Shown piece after piece: positions 1 to 6,965 of a DNA stretch of 64,000 nucleotides; positions within the stretch are counted from its first letter, which is position 1, and every line of letters starts with the position of its first letter. Where the stretch lies: contig NZ_JANRKL010000148.1 of NCBI RefSeq assembly GCF_033763495.1, positions 1 to 64,000 of the forward strand. Direction: 5' to 3'. The notes under the pieces were generated by a model. It was not told where the DNA came from, made no database searches, and saw only the letters and a list, made by a program, of their open reading frames with translations. Made by a program: the position numbers and the translations under genes. The DNA is from Haliscomenobacter sp033763495. Lineage in GTDB: Bacteria; Bacteroidota; Bacteroidia; Chitinophagales; Saprospiraceae.

Positions 1-1
1 A

Positions 2-37
2 AACGAAATCATCATTGAAGTACAGACGGCGGCATGA
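2..37 (+). CDS. C-terminal tip of an upstream gene, possibly a DUF433-type antitoxin (partial)
   Basis: An open frame enters from the left edge and ends NEIIIEVQTAA followed by TGA at 35-37. That stop overlaps the next gene's start in an ATGA (34-37), the arrangement expected for translationally coupled genes. The downstream reading frame is a DUF5615 PIN-like toxin, and its usual partner is a DUF433 antitoxin, so that identity is inferred only from position. Eleven residues are too few to assign a family directly. Confidence 0.35.
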   Translation, partial: NEIIIEVQTAA

Positions 38-420
38 TCAGCGTCAAAGGCCTGAAATATTTAACGGATGAAAACATCGATGTTGAACTGCTCGAATTTT
101 TGAGGGAGCAGGGTTTTGATGTTTTCGACATCAAAGAAGCCCGGCTTTTTCGCTTGTCAGATCGGAAAATTCTTGAAATGGCCCACAATGAGTAAAGGGT
201 TGTAATCAGTCAAGATAGTGATTTTGGCACCTTGATATTCAGAGACAGCGTCCCATTCTGGGGGATAATTTATTTGCGGCCTGGGCATGCATCTCCTGAT
301 ACACATGTACAAACCATGAGGACCATTTTGGAGACGAACCCTGACCTTTCTTTACCTTTTTTGATTGTTGGCGAAAATCACGGTGAAAAAGTAAAATTGA
401 GAATTCGTATTTTTGAATAG
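34..420 (+). pseudogene. DUF5615 (PIN-like) toxin gene interrupted by one nonsense codon
   Basis: From ATG 34 the protein runs MISVKGLKYLTDENIDVELL and onward to AHNE, then meets TAA at 193-195. In the same frame, with no shift, the sequence continues RVVISQDSDFGTLIF to a natural stop at 418-420. Read through, this is one protein of about 128 residues with the DUF5615 layout: an N-terminal DEN motif and the second acidic motif DSDFG. These proteins are predicted PIN-like nucleases of type II toxin-antitoxin pairs. AAA (Lys) to TAA is the simplest explanation of the break. The two halves together look otherwise intact, so the damage is recent or a sequencing error. The catalytic acidic residues are split between the halves, so activity would need stop suppression. 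Confidence 0.7.
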
Positions 421-816
421 GTAGTGTAAATGGTGAAGGTGTTTTATCTTTCGCCCGTTCTGGTGAAACCAAGTCAACAAGTGATGCAAGGGCAAGTTAG
501 CAGCACTGACCCAATGGGTAAAGACCCGCCAGGATCAGTGCCCATTGTTTAGGATTTGAAATTGACGCGGCAATGCGTTTTGATAGTCAGGGGTTTAGCA
601 AATAAGGTTGCTCCTCACGGGATCACAACTTCTTTTTCAAAAGCCTCATCCTTAAAGATTCATTTAAGAGTGAGGCTTTTTTGTTGCAAAGATCAATGCT
701 AACTCGTATCTAACATCTTAAAGTCGACCCCTCCACCAGATCGCCAAGCCTTCTACTCCCCTCACCTCTATCACCCCTCTAAAGGACGTATCTACGACCA
801 AGAGTCCCTTTTTCGC
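421..816. other. Intergenic region without a recognisable gene
   Basis: I see no supported coding sequence here. A weak imperfect hairpin pairs GCACTGA near 503-509 with TCAGTGC near 535-541. A stronger terminator-like hairpin at 639-680 is listed separately. The rest shows no clear protein similarity. Confidence 0.4.
639..680. terminator. Bidirectional terminator-like hairpin
   Basis: AAAAGCCTCA at 639-648 is the exact reverse complement of TGAGGCTTTT at 671-680. Inner complementary segments CTTAAA and TTTAAG extend the stem. The hairpin is flanked by A and T runs, with TTTTTTG immediately after on the + strand. It lies between the toxin remnant on + and the convergent DUF1569 gene on -, so it could stop transcription from both sides. 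Confidence 0.6.
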
Positions 817-1278
817 CTAATTGCTGAATTGTTTAAGGTGGTAATCCATATGAACAAACACCAATTTTCCCCACTCATTGGCGGTCAATTTACCCAATAA
901 GGGGTGGGGGTGTAGGGAATCTTGTTGGTTTTTAAATTCAGCCAACAGGTTCAACAAAATCATTCTATCATTTTCAAAACCAGTTGGTAAGGTTCCAGCA
1001 TTGCCGATTCCTTGTTGTTGTTCCTTGATTGTGGTTAGGTTTTTGGGCATTTCTTTCATCAAATAAATGGCCACCCATTTGTAGATGGTTCTGTAGTACA
1101 AATTGGTTTTGGTTAAAGTTGGTTTTTGGTTTAAGGCAAGCCGCAACTGGTCTGAAAGGTGACACAGCATTTGTTCGACTGACATTGTGCCAAACAGCCT
1201 GGGGCTATTGATGGTAAGCTGTTGTATCCGATTGAGCATGTATTCGTATGCTTCCTGCTTGTTGATGTTCTTTTGCAT
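817..1278 (-). CDS. DUF1569 / DinB-like protein
   Basis: This 153-residue protein matches the DUF1569 family, a branch of the DinB/YfiT-like four-helix bundles. The recognisable C-terminal signature is HPLLGKLTANEWGKLVFVHM followed by DYHLKQF. The conserved histidines in HLSDQ, HPHPLLG and HMDYHLKQF are the kind that bind a metal in this superfamily. No signal peptide is seen, so it should be cytoplasmic. Its biochemical activity is unknown. It is a single gene whose 3' end faces the hairpin at 639-680. Length is normal for the family and the ATG start follows the pattern of homologues. Confidence 0.8.
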   Translation of the reverse strand: MQKNINKQEAYEYMLNRIQQLTINSPRLFGTMSVEQMLCHLSDQLRLALNQKPTLTKTNLYYRTIYKWVAIYLMKEMPKNLTTIKEQQQGIGNAGTLPTGFENDRMILLNLLAEFKNQQDSLHPHPLLGKLTANEWGKLVFVHMDYHLKQFSN

Positions 1279-1488
1279 GTGGCAATTCGTTTTAGATGAC
1301 GATGCAAAGTTCCATCAATCAAGAACCAATCGGCAGGACAAATGTCCAAAAGTGATGTTGTTCAGATTTTTCGTTTACGGCTTGCGGGCGGCTTTTATTC
1401 TCCGCAATATTTGCGGGTTAATTCGTTTAAACGGCCCGTTTTTATCGCTCTCCTGGCCATGTACTTGAACAAAGGTTCCGCGATTTTT

Positions 1489-1707
1489 TGAAGCCCAACC
1501 ATACGTTTTGTCCTCCCCATTGTGGTTAATGCAATAGCGCATTAGCCCTTTATTGATAAAGCCGACATGCTTGCAAACCTGGCCCCCCGCCAAAAAGAAC
1601 GCTCCTTTTTTAAGTTGTTTTTCTTTAAAGAGTTCCTTGACCCAATCAATCTCGGTTTAGGTCAAGTCAATAATGGATTGTATGTGGCTAATCAATTGCG
1701 CTGTCAT
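1489..1707 (-). pseudogene. 5' fragment of a Crp/Fnr-family regulator with an internal stop
   Basis: On the minus strand from ATG 1707 the frame reads MTAQLISHIQSIIDLT, meets TAA at 1657-1659, and continues in the same frame TEIDWVKELFKEKQLKKGAF through GQVCKHVGFINKGLMRYCIN to KTYGWAS near 1489. This is the start of the cyclic-nucleotide-binding domain typical of Bacteroidota Crp/Fnr regulators. Similarity then ends abruptly and unrelated codons follow. The rest of the sensor domain and the whole helix-turn-helix are missing. A premature stop plus truncation makes this a clear pseudogene. The 210 bases between it and the DUF1569 start hold nothing else recognisable. Confidence 0.7.
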
Positions 1708-1871
1708 CCTTGGCTCACTGTCGAAATTACCGCCAACACGCTGCGGCTTTACGAAGTTCTGAAAAAAAAATGAACCCAACAAGGAATTTTAGGGCCTGGA
1801 ACGCCCTGGGGAGGGAGGCTTTGCTAGAGCTGGCTGTGCTGCAACACAAACCTTTGGGGGTATGAATGGGT

Positions 1872-1910
1872 GAATTGGAAGGGCTTTGCTTTTAAAGCGC
1901 CTTCCAATTC
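1872..1910. terminator. Stem-loop downstream of the fasciclin gene
   Basis: GAATTGGAAGG at 1872-1882 pairs with CCTTCCAATTC at 1900-1910, and an inner CTTT/AAAG extends the stem. It lies 22 bases past the stop of the minus-strand FAS1 gene. There is no strong T run after it on that strand, so it may protect the mRNA end rather than be a classical intrinsic terminator. Confidence 0.5.
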
Positions 1911-1932
1911 AATACTAAAACACTGTGCTCAA

Positions 1933-2436
1933 TTATTTCGGTAATACTACAGTGTCAATGACATGGATTACACCGTTTGAGCCGGTCAAATCAGTCGCGG
2001 TAACGAAAGCAACACCACCGTTTTCGTCCGTCAGTTTCACTTTCTTCTTCTCCAAAGACGCGGTGAGTTTACCTCCACTTACCGTGGTCAGCACAACTTT
2101 TCCCTTACCTTTTTTGATGGCAGCCAAAACAGCCTTGGCATTCAAGTTGCCAGCCACTACGTGGTAAGTTAAAATTTGTGCAAGCTTAGCCTTATTGGCT
2201 GGCTCCAACAAAGAAGCAACGGTGCCGGCAGGCAATTTGTCGAAAGCTGCATTGACCGGGGCAAACACGGTGAAAGGTCCCTGTCCACTCAGCGTCGTAA
2301 CAAGATCAGCTGCTTTGAGGGCTGCTACCAAGGTAGTGTGGTCGGCAGAACCAACGGCAATTTCTACAATTGATTTGGTTTGGGCGAAGCTTGTAGTTGA
2401 TACAAGCAAGGAAAAAATAAAAAAGAAATGTTTCAT
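1933..2436 (-). CDS. Secreted fasciclin (FAS1) domain protein
   Basis: This 167-residue protein has a cleavable signal peptide (MKHFFFIFSLLVSTTSFA, then QT) and a single FAS1 domain filling the rest. The two FAS1 hallmarks are present: GPFTVFAPVNAAFDKLP (H1 box) and GSNGVIHVIDTVVLP (H2 box), with the central YHVVAG motif. FAS1 proteins act in adhesion or matrix binding outside the cell. No sorting or lipoprotein signal is seen. It is apparently a single-gene unit with a stem-loop after its stop. Length and start match other bacterial one-domain FAS1 proteins. Confidence 0.9.
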   Translation of the reverse strand: MKHFFFIFSLLVSTTSFAQTKSIVEIAVGSADHTTLVAALKAADLVTTLSGQGPFTVFAPVNAAFDKLPAGTVASLLEPANKAKLAQILTYHVVAGNLNAKAVLAAIKKGKGKVVLTTVSGGKLTASLEKKKVKLTDENGGVAFVTATDLTGSNGVIHVIDTVVLPK

Positions 2437-2640
2437 TTCGATATGGTTTGCCTGCCTAACAGAACCAATGGGTAAAGGTTTTAGAAAATGGTGTACTGGT
2501 GAATCTTTCTATTGAAAAGACAAAAAAGCGACATCTTTGGGCAGCGAACAATTGTTGAGCAATTTAGTTGAGTTGAATGGTCAATTTAGGGGCGGTTACG
2601 TTCTAGCTGGTCAACATTTGCATCATTTATTCCCATTCCT

Positions 2641-3066
2641 ATGAATAGTTCAATGTTTTGCTTCATTTCCTGTTTAGCCTTTGGCGTATTGGGTGGCTCC
2701 ACCCTTTTTGCTCAACCATTGGAGCAGTACCGCTGGAAAAATCGCATTTTATTGGTTTTTGCTCCTGATCCTCAAGACCAGCAGCTCAAGGAACAACTGT
2801 CACTGCTTCAGCCCAGCCGTGCTGGGCTATTGGAGCGGGACCTGAAGGCAATTGTCGTAAATCCAAAATCAGACACCAATGTAACTGCTGCCGATGACAA
2901 GCATTTGTACCAAGTTTACAAGGTTGAAAAAGAAACTTTTAGAGTCGTGCTCATCGGCAAAGATGGTACTGAAAAATTAAGAACCAGTCAGCCTATTTCT
3001 CCCGCTGAGCTTTTCCGGATCATCGATGCAATGCCCATGCGACAATCAGAGCTGAAGCGGAATTGA
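2641..3066 (+). CDS. Secreted DUF4174 protein
   Basis: This 141-residue protein has a signal peptide ending near TLFAQP, followed by a DUF4174 domain. Visible landmarks are the opening YRWKNRILLVFAP, the alternating DxQxLxEQ segment, and FRVVLIGKDGTEKLRTSQPI near the end. DUF4174 has a thioredoxin-like pattern of strands and helices but lacks a CxxC pair, so redox activity is not expected. It probably acts in the periplasm. The gene is preceded by about 200 bases shared with the divergent FAS1 gene, so the two may use a common promoter region. Function is unknown. Confidence 0.75.
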   Translation: MNSSMFCFISCLAFGVLGGSTLFAQPLEQYRWKNRILLVFAPDPQDQQLKEQLSLLQPSRAGLLERDLKAIVVNPKSDTNVTAADDKHLYQVYKVEKETFRVVLIGKDGTEKLRTSQPISPAELFRIIDAMPMRQSELKRN

Positions 3067-3102
3067 AGGGTGGGCATTGACCTGGTTTGTCCTAGTCAGG
3101 GC

Positions 3103-3267
3103 CCAGTTCGGGCAGGATGAGTGGATAAAGCGGAAGCGTACCTGTATAGCAGTGTTCGGAATTATGTGTTTGAAAATGAGGGGTGTTTGCTGGAACTAGA
3201 CTTACTGGAGTCGTATTTGCCAAGGAGTAGTTTTGTGTATCTGCCAGGGGTTGATGGTCAAGAATGA
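3103..3267 (+). pseudogene. C-terminal remnant of a REP-associated tyrosine transposase (RAYT, TnpA-REP family)
   Basis: The frame reads PVRAG, then TGA at 3118-3120, then VDKAEAYLYSSVRNY and on to a stop at 3265-3267. Y1 transposases of the RAYT group carry the motif NPVRAGxVxxxxDYxYSSxRNY near their C-terminus, so this is the tail of such a gene with one in-frame stop replacing a hydrophobic residue. The catalytic HUH and tyrosine part is absent. It lies about 80 bases from a copy of a palindromic repeat (3345-3404). RAYTs are thought to mobilise such repeats, so the pairing is suggestive, but this copy is dead. Confidence 0.6.
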
Positions 3268-3344
3268 AGAGAGGTGATGGATTTTCTTTAGCATCGTGCA
3301 AGCTCTTGCGTCTTGAAGACGCAGAGATAATAGGTGCAGGTTAT

Positions 3345-3404
3345 GAGACACTGCACCAGCGTTGCGTTTTGGAGTTCATAGGGAAGACTTGGACGAGCGG
3401 GAGA
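3345..3404 (-). repeat. Palindromic repeat family A, copy 1
   Basis: On the + strand CTGCACCAGCGTTGCG at 3351-3366 is followed by GGGAAGACTTGGACGAGCGG at 3381-3400. This is the reverse orientation of the family consensus CCGCTCGTCCAAGTCTTCCC ... CGCAACGCTGGTGCAG. A separate small palindrome, GCGTCTTGAAGACGC, lies just upstream at 3308-3322. The copy sits between the transposase remnant and the thioredoxin-like gene. Confidence 0.7.
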
Positions 3405-3421
3405 AGTCAAACCAGAATACC

Positions 3422-4969
3422 TCACTCCTTCAATGCTGAAAGCAATTGCTGAAAAAGCCTGTCCCCCTCACTTGGCGCAAAAGCATTGGGCGTTTGTACC
3501 TTGCCATCTTTGCCAATTATCATATAAGTTGGATAAGATCGCAATTGGGAGCTTGGATCAACTTTTCGCCAAAAATCATTCAGCACTGCTTCATTGAGTA
3601 AATAATGATAGCCACTTAAGTTAAAGTACTTTGCAGTTTCTTGCCAATGTGGTAGCGGGTTCCTGGTTTTTTCATGGGCTAAATACAAGTAGGCTACTGC
3701 CTCGTTTTTAAGTTTATCCTTTAAAGCAGGCAGGTGTTTAAATTCTTCTCGGCAGGGGCCGCACCAGGTACCCCAGATATCGACCAAAATCACTTTCCCA
3801 ACAAATTCTTTACGATGAATGATTTCATCCAGGGAATTGAACAATAATTCCGGTTCATAAAAATGGACCATTGGCAATTGTTCATTGGTTCGTTTCATGT
3901 TTTTTTCTATCTCCTTCATTTTGAGGGCAATGCGTTCTAAATATGGGCTTTGGGGAAACTTTTGAATGAATTTTTCAAATAAAAAGCTTAAATTTTCAAA
4001 ATCGCCATCTTCTTGTGACTGGTAAATTCTATTGGCGAGAGCTTTTTCAAATGCAGCATCGCACAGCTCTTGTTCACAAAGGACATAAAAAGGTTTATTG
4101 TATTTATCCTTCCCCAATAACTCCATCAACTCGTCCATGGATGAGGTTCCAAATTGTTTCAACCAGTAGCTGGAGTCCTGTCCGAGGCCAATTTGAAACT
4201 TCCTTTCCAGGTGAGCATGCCAGCTTCCAATGTAATGATTATAATAAGGCCCGAACTTGTGGTCAGGAGCACAAGATTTGCTTTTAAATAAACTATCGTT
4301 TCTATTGCTCCAGCTTAAATTATATTGTTTAAGGCTTTTATATCCCACTTCGAGCCCTGCCTTAATTTTCAAAAGCAGGTAGTAATATTCAATTTCGGCT
4401 TCCAGAAATTGGTAACTTTCTTTGGCCATTTGGTTTTGCAGGGTTTTTAATAGTTGCTTTTCATGTAGCTCCTCCAGGTGAAAAATGGAGTCAACAAAAC
4501 GGGAATTGGTTTTTTCCTCAGGCTTTAATTTTCTGAACCTTTCATGGTAATTTGGAAAAGGTCGGCTGTTGATGAATTGGTTTTCCAGACCTAGTTTGCC
4601 CCGAAAAACCAGGGAGTTTGCTTTATCCGTACAATCCAAATCAAGGGATAACGTATCGCTCGACGAATTTAAAAGAAGAATTATAGGTTCGCCTGCAATG
4701 AGTAACTCAGCAACACGGATTTCCTGGATGTGCACATGGCTTATAAAATGCCCCTTTGCGGTCACTGGAATCTTGACATTGTCACTCTGAAGATGAAATC
4801 TCCCAAAAAGAACATTTAATTGAATTTCATTTTGAGTGCAATGTTTTAGATTTCCCAACAGAACCATGGCATTTAGGCTGCTTGAATAAGATAGCGCCAA
4901 AATGACCAGTATCTGAACACTAATGTTTGATTTATTCAAGGTGTTCAAAATGAGTGATTTAATGGTCAA
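3422..4969 (-). CDS. Exported TlpA-like thioredoxin-fold protein
   Basis: This 515-residue protein has an N-terminal signal segment, a long region of about 330 residues without a clear catalytic motif, and a C-terminal thioredoxin-like domain. That domain carries GTWCGPCREEF, a typical CxxC centre of TlpA/ResA-type disulfide reductases, preceded by GKVILVDIW. Such proteins act in the periplasm of Bacteroidota. The N-terminal part resembles the DUF4369-like extensions common there, but the match is only general. The gene at 30957-32426 has the same architecture and is probably a distant paralogue. The gene stands alone. Its upstream region contains the large palindrome at 5013-5174. Confidence 0.8.
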   Translation of the reverse strand: MTIKSLILNTLNKSNISVQILVILALSYSSSLNAMVLLGNLKHCTQNEIQLNVLFGRFHLQSDNVKIPVTAKGHFISHVHIQEIRVAELLIAGEPIILLLNSSSDTLSLDLDCTDKANSLVFRGKLGLENQFINSRPFPNYHERFRKLKPEEKTNSRFVDSIFHLEELHEKQLLKTLQNQMAKESYQFLEAEIEYYYLLLKIKAGLEVGYKSLKQYNLSWSNRNDSLFKSKSCAPDHKFGPYYNHYIGSWHAHLERKFQIGLGQDSSYWLKQFGTSSMDELMELLGKDKYNKPFYVLCEQELCDAAFEKALANRIYQSQEDGDFENLSFLFEKFIQKFPQSPYLERIALKMKEIEKNMKRTNEQLPMVHFYEPELLFNSLDEIIHRKEFVGKVILVDIWGTWCGPCREEFKHLPALKDKLKNEAVAYLYLAHEKTRNPLPHWQETAKYFNLSGYHYLLNEAVLNDFWRKVDPSSQLRSYPTYMIIGKDGKVQTPNAFAPSEGDRLFQQLLSALKE

Positions 4970-5012
4970 ATCATTTTGTGGAACAGCGTTTAATTCCAGT
5001 CGTACAATTTCA

Positions 5013-5174
5013 GAGCATGTCTAAATATTTTTGTTTTAGGCGAAAATGAGGTCGATTTAGGGGGAATGAGGCACGAAAAGCGGAGTGTAGCAGCACTACA
5101 TGAGCATTTTCGGAACGAAATTCACCCTAAATCGGGACATTTGCAGCAAAACAAAAATTTTTAGACATGCGCTC
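5013..5174. repeat. 162-bp imperfect palindrome, MITE-like
   Basis: The element starts GAGCATGTCTAAA at 5013 and ends TTTAGACATGCGCTC at 5174. Inner segments pair in order: TTTTTGTTTT with AAAACAAAAA, GATTTAGGG (near 5054) with CCCTAAATC, and the centre TGTAG/CTACA at 5086-5100. The midpoint of the ends and of the central pair coincide at about 5093. There is no open frame. Terminal inverted repeats, size and lack of coding capacity fit a miniature inverted-repeat element. No clear target-site duplication can be fixed by eye. Confidence 0.65.
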
Positions 5175-5353
5175 AGACTTTCCTTGAACAAAGATCAGAA
5201 AATCGAAACAATTGCAACTAAAAAATGCAGCTTTATGTTTTATACACAATTCCGGATGAATCATGTTGGAGATTCCTGAAGTTTTCTTTGTGAAAAGAAT
5301 GTCGCTTTAGAATGGTATTGAAAATTCGGGATGACGACTCAGCTTGGTTATGG

Positions 5354-6064
5354 CTACAGTTGAATTCCGTTGATAGAATACCCCAAAAAGTTGCCGATGG
5401 ACTGATTTTTGAGCACCACCCGGTAGCGGCGGTTGGTAGATCCCGTTAGTACAAAGACTTTCTGAACTTCATCTTTACCCAGAACATGAGACTGGAAAGG
5501 CTGCGCACTGTTGCCGTTGTAAACAAAAATGTTACCAACGGCTTGACCGGAAGTTCGGTGCACGATGATGCGCACCTGATCTCCGCAGGCGGGGCTCAAC
5601 TCGACCGATTTTTGGGTCTGCCCAGAGAGGTTGCCCGTAACGGGTGCACTGCCCGGTGCCAGCGAAGTGGTGATGCCAATGATTTTGCATTCGTAATCAC
5701 TTTTCAAGCCTACGGATGAGTTGCTGATGACCACTTTTACTTCTTTTCCGTTCACATTGGTAGCGGTATAACGTTCGGTTCGGGCGTAGGTAACCCCATT
5801 GGGGAAGCTAAGGGTTGATTTTAAAACATCATCGACATAAATTTTTGCCAGGGTTTCGGCGCCACTGGGGTTTTTGGTGACTTCAACGACTACCTGATCG
5901 GTATTGGGGGTTACGGTAACCCTCGCTGGTCCTGCAGGCAATACGGTACCACTTCGTTCGGCCAAAATGGATTCACAGCCATTGGCTTGACCATACCCGC
6001 TGGAAAGGTTGAGCGCGAATACCAGACAAATGGGAATCAATGCAAACAGGCGGCAGTTTTTCAT
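5354..6064 (-). CDS. Secreted protein of unknown function
   Basis: This 236-residue protein is best started at the ATG at 6064, which gives MKNCRLFALIPICLVFALNL, a clean signal peptide cut near GYGQA. An upstream in-frame start would add 37 residues with no signal-like character. The mature part is rich in Thr, Val, Ser and Gly with repeated beta-strand patterns. It has two similar halves, each with a Cys-containing motif (YECKIIGI and SPACGDQVRI) and an ending of the type NxSxG. This suggests two small beta-sandwich modules. I do not recognise a named family. The upstream 85 bases recur at 8467-8550. Confidence 0.65.
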   Translation of the reverse strand: MKNCRLFALIPICLVFALNLSSGYGQANGCESILAERSGTVLPAGPARVTVTPNTDQVVVEVTKNPSGAETLAKIYVDDVLKSTLSFPNGVTYARTERYTATNVNGKEVKVVISNSSVGLKSDYECKIIGITTSLAPGSAPVTGNLSGQTQKSVELSPACGDQVRIIVHRTSGQAVGNIFVYNGNSAQPFQSHVLGKDEVQKVFVLTGSTNRRYRVVLKNQSIGNFLGYSINGIQL

Positions 6065-6150
6065 AGTCTTGAGTTTTGAAGATGAAAATAATGATGCAAT
6101 ATTATGCACCATTTGCCTGCGGCGAATCATACTTTTGGGTGAATTTTTAG
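6062..6150 (-). repeat. Duplicated upstream segment, copy 1 of 2
   Basis: The stretch upstream of the secreted protein at 5354-6064 shares a 38-base identical core (ATGATGCAATATTATGCACC and the following TTTGCCTGCGGCGAAT) with 8489-8527, and looser similarity on both sides. It contains the near-palindrome TGCAATATTATGCA. In both places an ATG on the minus strand lies just downstream. Copy 1 drives a real gene, while copy 2 leads to ATGAAGAAATGA, which stops at once. It may be a promoter or leader that was duplicated together with a lost gene. Confidence 0.6.
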
Positions 6151-6193
6151 TTGGATTATCTTTTACTCCCACCAACTGGACGTGCTTCCTTTT

Positions 6194-6775
6194 TCAAAGT
6201 TTGGTCAAATGCAGCCAGTGCATTTTTAAGCTCATTGGCATTTCTGGGTATTCCTGGATAACATTTTTGCTTTCTGAAACATTTTTCTTCAAGTTATAAA
6301 GTGCTTCGGTTTGTTGGAATGTTTCCGTCTTCCCATTTTTCCCATTTTTTCCTGGATTGGTAGCAACGGCATCCCTAATGGGTAAAATGTATTTCCAGTT
6401 GCCCTTCCGGATAGCGGATGGTTTTTCATTGGAATAATAATAAAAATACCGCTTGTTCAGCTTTTTTATCTTCTTGCCTTGTAGGGCAGGGAAAATATTC
6501 ATCCCATCAATCTTTTTGGCGGGCAATGGGGTTCCGGTAAGGTGGCAAATGGTAGGAAGAGTATCCATACTGGTAACTAAATCATGGGAAACCTTTCCCT
6601 TGGGAATTACCCCAGGCCAGGACACAAGGCACCCTGAACCCGCCTTCGAAGACATCAAACTTCCTGCCCCTGAGAATGCCTGCACTTCCGCCATGATTGC
6701 CATATTTATTGGCTTTTGCTTGATGAAATCGACGGAATGTTCGGTATCCCGTTTGGTCAAAGTGCTTTGATCAGC
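6194..6775 (-). pseudogene. Collapsed type I sulfatase remnant
   Basis: The minus strand encodes pieces of a sulfatase in order: LTKRDTEHSVDFIKQ, then NHGGSAGILRGRKFDVFEGG in a different frame, then SWPGVIPKGKVSHDLVTSMD, DTLPTICHLTG and a C-terminal region (KRYFYYYSNEKPSAIRKGNW) to the stop at 6194. The frame changes near 6620 and the segment between the first two pieces is missing, as is the whole catalytic N-terminus with its CxPSR motif. The 5' edge of similarity, about 6775, coincides with a family A repeat at 6779-6805. The gene is dead. An intact sulfatase lies at 25444-26997, but it is not an obvious recent paralogue. Confidence 0.75.
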
Positions 6776-6778
6776 CGG

Positions 6779-6805
6779 TAATTGGGAAGACTTTTACGAG
6801 CGGGT
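6779..6805 (-). repeat. Palindromic repeat family A, partial copy at sulfatase breakpoint
   Basis: TAATTGGGAAGACTTTTACG followed by AGCGGG matches the reversed consensus TAATGGGGAAGACTTGGACG plus AGCGGG with few changes. It directly abuts the point where the sulfatase remnant loses similarity. Confidence 0.55.
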
Positions 6806-6817
6806 CGGTAAACAACT

Positions 6818-6848
6818 TTTGCGTTTTGCAATAATTCCTCTAATTTTG
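6818..6848 (+). promoter_or_regulatory. Bacteroidota-type promoter for the PKD lipoprotein
   Basis: TTTG at 6818-6821 and TAATTTTG at 6841-6848 are separated by 19 bases, an exact match to the -33 TTTG / -7 TAnnTTTG pattern of the primary Bacteroidota sigma factor. The predicted leader before the ATG at 6966 is about 110 bases. Confidence 0.45.
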
Positions 6849-6965
6849 GCAACAAAAAGTATGCGTACTTTCCGTTCCTAAGCCTGGTTTTTCTTTTTAT
6901 TTCTTGCTATCAAATTAATTTTCGCAGAAAAAACAATCAATAGTACACCATACAATCAAAACCCA

